Positions 12,110 through 17,617 of a stretch of DNA of 17,617 nucleotides are shown here, piece by piece (within the stretch, counting starts at the first letter, position 1; each line of letters opens with the position of its first letter). Position numbers and translations under genes: made by a program. The notes beneath the pieces are model-generated. The model saw nothing but the letters and a program-made list of their open reading frames with translations. It was not told the origin of the DNA and searched no databases. This DNA comes from DATJFQ01 sp035495555 (GTDB lineage: Bacteria; Acidobacteriota; Vicinamibacteria; Vicinamibacterales; 2-12-FULL-66-21), in assembly GCA_035495555.1 (NCBI GenBank), contig DATJFQ010000118.1, forward strand, positions 1 through 17,617, read 5' to 3'.

Positions 12110-14521
12110 ATGGCCGCATTTCTGCAGGATCTCAGGTTTGCCGCGAGGCTGCTTCGCAAGTCCCCCGGCTTCACGCTAATCGCGGTCGCCGCAATCGCGC
12201 TCGGCATCGGCGCCAATACCGCGATCTTCAGCGTCGTCAACGGCGTCCTGCTCAAGTCACTGCCGTACCGCGATCCGGATGGGATCGTCATCGTCTGGGA
12301 GCGCAACATCCCGCGCGGCAGGGAGACGAATTCGGCGGGACCGGCGAACTTCCTCGCGTGGCGCGACGAGAATCACGTGTTCGAGCAGATGGCTGCTGTT
12401 ACGCCGACGTTCGGTGCCAATCTCACCGGCGCCGGCGACCCGGCCGAAGTGCGGACGCAGATGGTGAACGCCGAATTCTTCTCGATTCTCGGCGTGAATC
12501 CTGAACTCGGACGTCCCATCACGCGCGAGGAAGACGAAGCCGACAGCAGCGTGGTCGTGATCAGCCATCGCCTGTGGCAGCAGCGGCTGAAGGGTGCGGA
12601 CGTGGTCGGGCACCCGATTACGTTGAACGGACGCGCCCAGACCGTGGTCGGGGTGATGCCGGCCGGATTCTACTTCCTCGATCGCACCGTCGACGTGTGG
12701 TATCCAATCGGCTTCACGGCGGTGTCGCGCGAACCGCACGGTCGAAGCCTGACGCCGATCGCGCGATTGAAGCCCGGCGTGTCCGTCGCGCAGGCGCAGG
12801 CGGAGATGGAGACCATCGCCGCGCGCCTGACCGCGCGGTGGCCGGAGTTCGACACGGGCTGGAGCATCAACGTCAGGCCGATCGAGCAACAGATCACGGG
12901 CGAGGTCAGACCCGCACTCGTGATCCTGCTCGGCGCGGTGGGCTTCGTTCTTCTGATCGCCTGCGCGAACGTCGCCAATCTCCTTCTCGCCCGAGCGACG
13001 GGACGGCAGCGTGAATTGGCGGTCCGCGCGGCCCTCGGCGCGAGCCGGCATCGGCTCATTCGCCAGATGCTCGCCGAGAGTCTCCTCCTGGCCGCGGCCG
13101 GCGGCGTCGCAGGATTTGCGCTCGCCTGGGGCGGCGTCCGGTTTCTGACGGCGAATCTGGGCGACCAGATCGCGTTCCCGCGAATTGACGCGATCGGCGT
13201 CGACGCCCGCGTGCTCGCGTTCACCGCGCTCATCGCGCTCGTCAGCGGAATCGTGTTTGGATTCGCTCCGGCATTGACGTCGGCGGCCATCAATCTGAAC
13301 GATGCGTTGAAGGAGGGCGGACGCAGCGGCTCCGCCGGCAGAACGGGCAAACTCCGGAGCGCATTCGTCGTCATCGAAGTCGCATTGGCGCTCGTGCTGC
13401 TGGTCGGCGCCGGACTGCTCCTCCGCAGCTTCGCGCGGCTCCTGTCGATCGATCCGGGCTTCCGGCCGGCCCACGTGATGACGATGCAGTTGACGCTCCC
13501 GGCGGCGAAGTACCAGGGTCTGCCCCCGCGCACGCAGTTCTGGCACACGCTGCTGGACCGCATCCGCAATCTTCCGGGCGTCACGTCTGCCGGGACGGTG
13601 TCATTCCTGCCAATGAACGGGCTCGGTTCGGCAACATCGTTCGAAGTCGTGGGGCAGCCGAAGCCGGCGCTCGGCCAGAGTCCGAGCGCAACCATCAAGA
13701 TCATCGACGGCGATTACTTCACCGTGCTCGGGATTCCGCTGCTGCGCGGACGTCTGTTCAGCGAGCGCGAGCAGCAGACAGAGAACCATTATGCGGTCGT
13801 CAGCGAGACGCTGGCGCGGCAGATGTTCCCGAATCAGGATCCGATTGGACAGCACCTTCAGGTGAGCTGGAACGGCACCGGGCCGGACGAAATCATCGGC
13901 GTCGTCGGCGATACGAAGATGGTGTCGATCGACGAGCAGATGAATCCGGCGATCTACTACCCCTATTCACGCACGCCCTACATTTCCGAAACCGTCGTCG
14001 TACGGACAGGCGGGAATCCGGCGGGCGTCGCGTCATCTCTCGTTCAGGCCGTGCGTGCGATTGATCCGGACCTGCCGGTGTCCCACATGCGTTCCATGGA
14101 GGATGTCATCGCACGGTCGCTGGCCCAGCGCCGAATCATCATGGTGCTGCTCGCCGTTTTCGCAGCGGTCGCGCTGGTGCTCGCGACCGTCGGTCTCTAC
14201 GGCGTGATGTCGTACATGGTCTCGCAGCGGACGCAGGAGATCGGGATACGGATGGCGCTCGGGGCTGACCGCCGCGGTGTCATTGCCATCGTGCTCGCGC
14301 ACGCGCTGCGTCTGGCGGTAATCGGGTTGGCCGCGGGCTGCGCCGGGGCGTTCGCGCTCACAGGACTTCTGCGGACGATGTTGTACGACGTCAAGCCAAC
14401 AGATCCGATCACCTTCGCCGGCGTCGCCGCGATTCTGCTCGCGGTCGCGGCGGTCGCCACGGCCGTTCCCGCTATGCGCGCGACCCGGATCGATCCCCTC
14501 ACGGCCCTGAAGGCCGAGTAG
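12110..14521 (+). CDS. ADOP-type MacB/FtsX-like permease 2
   Basis: An 803-residue paralogue of the preceding permease, with the same plan: FLQDLRFAARLLRKSPGF and ALGIGANTAIFSV at the N terminus, a MacB periplasmic domain, an FtsX block with RATGRQRELAVRAALGA, a helix with FVVIEVALALVLLVGAGLLLRS, a second periplasmic domain, and a C-terminal FtsX block ending MRATRIDPLTALKAE. I prefer ATG 12110 to ATG 12104 because AGGAG at 12096-12100 is then nine bases away rather than three; either start keeps the gene coupled to the upstream one (stop 12105-12107). The two permeases are diverged overall yet nearly identical in DNA around ALGIGANTAIFS (9720-9753 and 12200-12233). They may form a heterodimer or be independent copies; no ATPase is nearby. 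Confidence 0.92.
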   Translation: MAAFLQDLRFAARLLRKSPGFTLIAVAAIALGIGANTAIFSVVNGVLLKSLPYRDPDGIVIVWERNIPRGRETNSAGPANFLAWRDENHVFEQMAAVTPTFGANLTGAGDPAEVRTQMVNAEFFSILGVNPELGRPITREEDEADSSVVVISHRLWQQRLKGADVVGHPITLNGRAQTVVGVMPAGFYFLDRTVDVWYPIGFTAVSREPHGRSLTPIARLKPGVSVAQAQAEMETIAARLTARWPEFDTGWSINVRPIEQQITGEVRPALVILLGAVGFVLLIACANVANLLLARATGRQRELAVRAALGASRHRLIRQMLAESLLLAAAGGVAGFALAWGGVRFLTANLGDQIAFPRIDAIGVDARVLAFTALIALVSGIVFGFAPALTSAAINLNDALKEGGRSGSAGRTGKLRSAFVVIEVALALVLLVGAGLLLRSFARLLSIDPGFRPAHVMTMQLTLPAAKYQGLPPRTQFWHTLLDRIRNLPGVTSAGTVSFLPMNGLGSATSFEVVGQPKPALGQSPSATIKIIDGDYFTVLGIPLLRGRLFSEREQQTENHYAVVSETLARQMFPNQDPIGQHLQVSWNGTGPDEIIGVVGDTKMVSIDEQMNPAIYYPYSRTPYISETVVVRTGGNPAGVASSLVQAVRAIDPDLPVSHMRSMEDVIARSLAQRRIIMVLLAVFAAVALVLATVGLYGVMSYMVSQRTQEIGIRMALGADRRGVIAIVLAHALRLAVIGLAAGCAGAFALTGLLRTMLYDVKPTDPITFAGVAAILLAVAAVATAVPAMRATRIDPLTALKAE

Positions 14522-14527
14522 GAACAT

Positions 14528-14546
14528 GGCGCCGCGACGGGGCGCC
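14528..14546. terminator. Possible hairpin after the ADOP operon
   Basis: GGCGCC (14528-14533) and GGCGCC (14541-14546) can pair across a seven-base loop directly after the second ADOP stop. No T-run follows, so intrinsic termination is doubtful, and in GC-rich DNA such a short stem can occur by chance. A second short palindrome, GATCGT-CT-ACGATC (14576-14589), lies just upstream of the next start. Confidence 0.3.
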
Positions 14547-14594
14547 TGACAGGCCGGGCGCCGACCGACAGCCCGGATCGTCTACGATCGTGCG

Positions 14595-15923
14595 GTGCTT
14601 GCGGCTGCAGCAATCATCCTGCTGCTGATCCTGTTCACCGCGCTGTACGTCGCAGCGGAGTTCGCCGCGGTTGGCGCGCGCCGCAGCCGCCTGAGACGCC
14701 TTGCGGAGGACGGCCACGCGATTGCCGCCCGGCTTCTGCCGGTGCTCGAGGACCCGCGCGCCCTCGATCGCTACATCGCCGCGTCACAGGTCGGGATCAC
14801 GCTCTCGAGCCTGATCCTGGGCGCCTACGCGCAGGCGATCCTCGCGCCGAAAGCGGCGCCGCTGCTGATGCGCGTCTGGGGCTTCGAGCGCGCGGCCGCG
14901 ATCAGCACGGCCGCAATCATCATTCTCCTCGCGCTCACGATCCTGTCCGTCATTCTGGGCGAGCTCGTTCCCAAGGCCGTCGCGCTGCAGTATCCGACCC
15001 AGACCGCTCTCTTCACCGTGGTTCCGATGCAATGGTCGCTGCGGGTGTACGCCTGGTTGATTGCCATCCTGAACGGCAGCGGTCTTCTCGTGTTGCGCGT
15101 GCTCGGGGCGCCGAGCACCGGGCACCGGCACGTGCACTCGCCCGAAGAGATCGCGCTGCTCATCGCCGAGAGCCGCAACGGCGGGCTGCTGGAGCCGCAG
15201 GAGCAGGTGCGCCTGCATCGCGCGCTGCGCCTGGGACTCCGAAATGCGGGGCAGTTGATGGTGCCGCGCGAACGCCTCGCCGCGATCGAGTTGACGACTC
15301 CGCTGCGCGACGTGCAGAGGATTGCCGCATCGAGCCCGTACAGCCGCCTGCCCGTCTACCGGGCCACGATCGACACGATCGTCGGAATCCTCCACACGAA
15401 AGATGTCGTCATGCACTTCCTCGAACGGGGCCGATCGGGATCGCTGGCGTCGCTCGTGCGGCCGATCCCTCGCGTCGCGGAAACGATTCCGGCCGATCGG
15501 CTGCTCGCGTTTCTTCGCGAGAAGCGAAGCCATCAGGCGATTGTCGTCACCGATACGGGGCGTGTCGCCGGACTGATCACGCTCGAGGACGTCATCGGAG
15601 AGCTCCTCGGCGCCGTTCCCGACGAATTCAAGTCGTCGCGGCTTCTGCCGCTTCGCCTTTCGGACGGGCGCGTGCGACTCCCGGGTGCGCTGCCGCTCGA
15701 ACGCGCGCGGATCTGGGTCGAGGGGGCATGGCCGGTCGGCAATCAGACGGTCGGCGCGTTTGTCGCCGAACAGGCCGGCGGCTTACCCGACCCGGGTGCC
15801 CGCCTGACCGTGCTCGATTTACCCGTGGAAGTCGAAAGCGTCGAGAGCGGTTTCGTGACGTCGGTCATCGTCACGCCGCCGTATCTCGACGAAGAAGACA
15901 ACGGCGAGGAGGACCGCGAGTAG
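14595..15923 (+). CDS. CNNM/CorC-family membrane protein 1 (DUF21-CBS-CorC)
   Basis: A 442-residue hemolysin C/CorC-like protein. The DUF21 (CNNM transmembrane) domain spans about residues 1-175, with helices near 2-22, 68-88, 98-122 and 135-165 and signatures YVAAEFAAVGARRSRL, SQVGITLSSLILG and ILGELVPKAVAL. A CBS pair follows (about 205-335; GQLMVPRERLAAIEL, SRLPVYRATIDTIVGILHTKD, RVAGLITLEDVIGELLG), then a CorC/HlyC C-terminal domain (about 345-430; NQTVGAFVAEQAGGLPDPGARL) and an acidic tail (DEEDNGEEDRE). Proteins of this family are linked to Mg2+ or Na+ export and to adenine-nucleotide sensing by the CBS pair. Start GTG at 14595 fits the first helix, but no ribosome-binding site is clear. 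The stop overlaps the start of a paralogue by one base. Confidence 0.92.
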   Translation: MLAAAAIILLLILFTALYVAAEFAAVGARRSRLRRLAEDGHAIAARLLPVLEDPRALDRYIAASQVGITLSSLILGAYAQAILAPKAAPLLMRVWGFERAAAISTAAIIILLALTILSVILGELVPKAVALQYPTQTALFTVVPMQWSLRVYAWLIAILNGSGLLVLRVLGAPSTGHRHVHSPEEIALLIAESRNGGLLEPQEQVRLHRALRLGLRNAGQLMVPRERLAAIELTTPLRDVQRIAASSPYSRLPVYRATIDTIVGILHTKDVVMHFLERGRSGSLASLVRPIPRVAETIPADRLLAFLREKRSHQAIVVTDTGRVAGLITLEDVIGELLGAVPDEFKSSRLLPLRLSDGRVRLPGALPLERARIWVEGAWPVGNQTVGAFVAEQAGGLPDPGARLTVLDLPVEVESVESGFVTSVIVTPPYLDEEDNGEEDRE

Positions 15924-17212
15924 TGCTCCAGCCGGTTCTCATCATCGCTGCGCTCATCCTGCTGAACGCCGTCTTCGTCGCCGCGGAATTCGCCATTGTC
16001 GGAGCACCGCGCGCCGCGATCGAAGCCAACGCCAGGACGAACCGGCTCGCGCGCCTGGTGCACTCGGTGCTTCGCGATCCGGCGCGCCAGGATCGGTACA
16101 TCGCGACCGCACAGATCGGTGTCACCGTGGCCTCGCTCGGGCTCGGCATGTATGGCGAGCATGTGCTCTCGGACGCCGTCCTCCGCGCGTTCGGCGGATC
16201 GTCGTGGGCTGAGTGGCTCGGTGCGCACGGGATCGCGAGCGTCATCGCCATCGCGATCCTGACCTACTTCCATATCGTCCTCGGCGAAATGGTGCCCAAG
16301 TCGCTGGCACTGCAGTCAGCCGAGCGCATGGCGCTCTACATCACGCCGCCCATGTTGTGGGTGCAGGCGATTCTCTATCCATTCGTCATCGCGTTGAACG
16401 CCATGGGCAACGGCGTGCTGAAACTCATCGGAATCAAACGGCAGGCGCAGACGATGGATCAGTACTACACGCCGGAGGAACTGCAGCTCGTCGTCCAGGA
16501 AGCGGAGGAGCAGGGCGCGCTGCGTGAAGACGCCGGCCACATGCTGCAGGAACTCTTCGAGTTCGGCGACCGCACGGCCGGTGAAGTCATGGTCCCGCGC
16601 GTCCGCGTCGTTGGCATTCCGATCGGCGCCGGCCCGTCGGAGCTCCGCTCGATTGTGGGGCAGACGCCGCACACGCGCTACCCCGTCTACGACGACGATA
16701 TGGATCACATCGCCGGCACGTATCACATCAAGGATTTGCTGCGGCTGCTGCTCAACGATCAGCGCGTGTCTGCATCCGGCGCGCGTCAGGCTCCCGTCGT
16801 TCCCGAGACTGCGCTCCTGGACGTCGTCCTCTCGACGATGCGGCGCGAGCGTGCGCAGCTCGCAATCGTTATCGACGAACACGGCGGAACCGCCGGCATC
16901 GTCACGCTCGAGGATCTGTTCGAGGAGGTGGTCGGGGACATCGACGAAGGCGCTACGTCCAGCCGTCCGCGTCACGACGCGCTCGGGCGCCTGCGCGTGC
17001 CGGGCACGATGCGGATCGACGAGGTCGGGCAGCTATTCGATCTGGACCTGACGCACGAGGACGTCGACAGCGTCAGCGGGCTCGTCCTGACGCTGCTTGG
17101 CCGTCCACCGGTTGTCGGCGATTCGGTGCGATATGAGCGGCTGCGGCTCGATGTAACCGCCGTCATCGGACATGGCGTCGCCGAGGCGGCAGTATCTCTT
17201 GAAGCTGGTTAG
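15923..17212 (+). CDS. CNNM/CorC-family membrane protein 2 (DUF21-CBS-CorC)
   Basis: A 429-residue paralogue of the preceding gene: the DUF21 domain (LNAVFVAAEFAIVGAPRAAI, AQIGVTVASLGLGMYGE, HIVLGEMVPKSLALQ), the CBS pair (RTAGEVMVPRVRVVGIPI, TRYPVYDDDMDHIAGTYHIKDLL, GGTAGIVTLEDLFEEVVGDI) and the C-terminal CorC domain (DVDSVSGLVLTLLGRPPVVGD). The reading frame is open far upstream, to 15032, but residues before 15923 are Arg-rich shadow of the first gene. GTG 15923 starts directly before the conserved first helix, GAGGAGG (15906-15912) is ten bases before it, and it overlaps the previous stop (TAGTG). The tight coupling and matching domain plan suggest the two proteins are made together and may form a heterodimer. 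The closer match to the CorC consensus here (EVMVPR, DEHGGTAGIVTLEDL) suggests this copy is the more canonical. Confidence 0.93.
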   Translation: MLQPVLIIAALILLNAVFVAAEFAIVGAPRAAIEANARTNRLARLVHSVLRDPARQDRYIATAQIGVTVASLGLGMYGEHVLSDAVLRAFGGSSWAEWLGAHGIASVIAIAILTYFHIVLGEMVPKSLALQSAERMALYITPPMLWVQAILYPFVIALNAMGNGVLKLIGIKRQAQTMDQYYTPEELQLVVQEAEEQGALREDAGHMLQELFEFGDRTAGEVMVPRVRVVGIPIGAGPSELRSIVGQTPHTRYPVYDDDMDHIAGTYHIKDLLRLLLNDQRVSASGARQAPVVPETALLDVVLSTMRRERAQLAIVIDEHGGTAGIVTLEDLFEEVVGDIDEGATSSRPRHDALGRLRVPGTMRIDEVGQLFDLDLTHEDVDSVSGLVLTLLGRPPVVGDSVRYERLRLDVTAVIGHGVAEAAVSLEAG

Positions 17213-17236
17213 TTATCGGCCAGCTCGGGATAAGTA

Positions 17237-17324
17237 CACAACCTCGCAACGACCAACTACTCAGGGAGAGATTACTTCTGTAGTCGGCTCATCGTGTAGT
17301 TGGTACTTGTGAAGTTGCGTAGTT
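17237..17324. repeat. Dispersed hairpin-forming repeat, copy B (convergent junction)
   Basis: The left block at 17237-17260 matches 4070-4093 with three differences over 24 bases; both share CACAACCTC and CCAACTAC. The right block holds GTAGTTGG (17296-17303) and TTGCGTAGTT (17315-17324), as in copy A. The central part differs. CCAACTAC and GTAGTTGG can again pair. It fills the gap between the converging CNNM gene and the minus-strand gene at the window end. Confidence 0.75.
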
Positions 17325-17331
17325 CCCTTCG

Positions 17332-17617
17332 CTATCCCACATGAATGCGCGGTCGTCTTAGAGGATTCGGTTCTGCCTGGCGCAGCACTTCGCGCGTGAC
17401 TGGCGCCGTGTCCCCTTCGCCGAACGCCAGGAACTTCAGCAGGTAGGTGACGGGGTTGCCTTCGGTCCACCCGAAATACGCGTGGGGAATCTTCCCTGTC
17501 TGATCTCGGATGTGCAGCAGCAGCGCGGCGATCGCATTCGGGATGGCCGGGCTGACGGCGCGCAGCACGTGATGACCGCCGACGTCGACGCCTTCCACTT
17601 TCAACCGGTCGGTGAAC
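17332..17617 (-). CDS. C-terminal fragment, possibly of an APC-family permease
   Basis: The minus-strand frame is open from the window edge to a TAG at 17332-17334, so the 5' part of the gene is missing; the TTG at 17602-17604 is probably internal. Roughly 95 residues are seen, including SPAIPNAIAALLLHIRDQTG, HAYFGWTEGNPVTYLL, KFLAFGEGDTAPVTREVL and the C-terminal RPRIHVG. I recall a similar soluble C-terminal tail in some large amino acid/polyamine (APC) permeases, but the fragment has no membrane helix and this is a weak recognition. It converges on the CNNM pair, with repeat copy B between. Confidence 0.7.
   Translation of the reverse strand, partial: FTDRLKVEGVDVGGHHVLRAVSPAIPNAIAALLLHIRDQTGKIPHAYFGWTEGNPVTYLLKFLAFGEGDTAPVTREVLRQAEPNPLRRPRIHVG

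Noticed and set aside
12257..13546. 429-residue minus-strand open frame opposite the second ADOP gene
   Set aside because: Same reasoning: a charged low-complexity shadow of a real gene.
15032..15922. Upstream extension of the second CNNM frame by 297 residues
   Set aside because: The residues are Arg-rich out-of-frame translation of the first CNNM gene; the conserved first helix begins at GTG 15923, behind a good ribosome-binding site.
1..17617. tRNA, rRNA or riboswitch
   Set aside because: I saw no tRNA-like cloverleaf, rRNA or riboswitch core in the short intergenic gaps; a covariance-model search could still find something small.

Overview
The window looks like a chromosomal segment of a GC-rich Acidobacteriota bacterium, perhaps of the Vicinamibacteria type. 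This rests on two large orphan MacB/FtsX permeases of the 'acidobacterial duplicated orphan permease' (ADOP) kind, a BlaI/M56 pair, and short palindromic repeats (GGGGTCAGACCCC) inside an ORF. The lineage is inferred, since no rRNA or marker gene is present. Genes are densely packed and no gene-free stretch exceeds about 120 bp.

Region 1 (1-4066, + strand) is a ureide (purine breakdown) cluster: urate oxidase, allantoinase, 5-hydroxyisourate hydrolase and a DUF6986-type HpcH/HpaI-fold aldolase-like protein. Together they take urate to 5-hydroxyisourate, then (after OHCU decarboxylase, which is not in this window) allantoin to allantoate. The aldolase-like protein may act on a downstream C2/C3 product, but its reaction is unknown. 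A degenerate 17-bp tandem repeat precedes the urate oxidase.

Region 2 (4167-5669, - strand) is a secreted S10-type serine carboxypeptidase-like protein. It is convergent with region 1, with a hairpin-forming dispersed repeat between them, and divergent from region 3.

Region 3 (5765-14521, + strand) is the most unusual part. A BlaI-type repressor is followed by an M56 (BlaR1-like) membrane metalloprotease whose C-terminal sensor position holds seven 31-residue HEAT repeats. Next come two small exported HEAT-repeat proteins, the first with a (His-Pro)7 tail, and then two ADOP permeases. Three palindromes of form GCTA-N6-TAGC, the same geometry as known BlaI/MecI operators (CTA-N6-TAG), lie at the blaI promoter (two) and directly before the first small HEAT gene (one). 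I read this as a candidate BlaI-controlled envelope-sensing system with a HEAT-repeat sensor in place of the penicillin-binding domain.

Region 4 (14595-17212, + strand) is a tandem, translationally coupled pair of CNNM/CorC-type membrane proteins (DUF21-CBS-CBS-CorC). It is followed by a second copy of the dispersed hairpin repeat and by the C-terminal end of a minus-strand gene that runs off the window.
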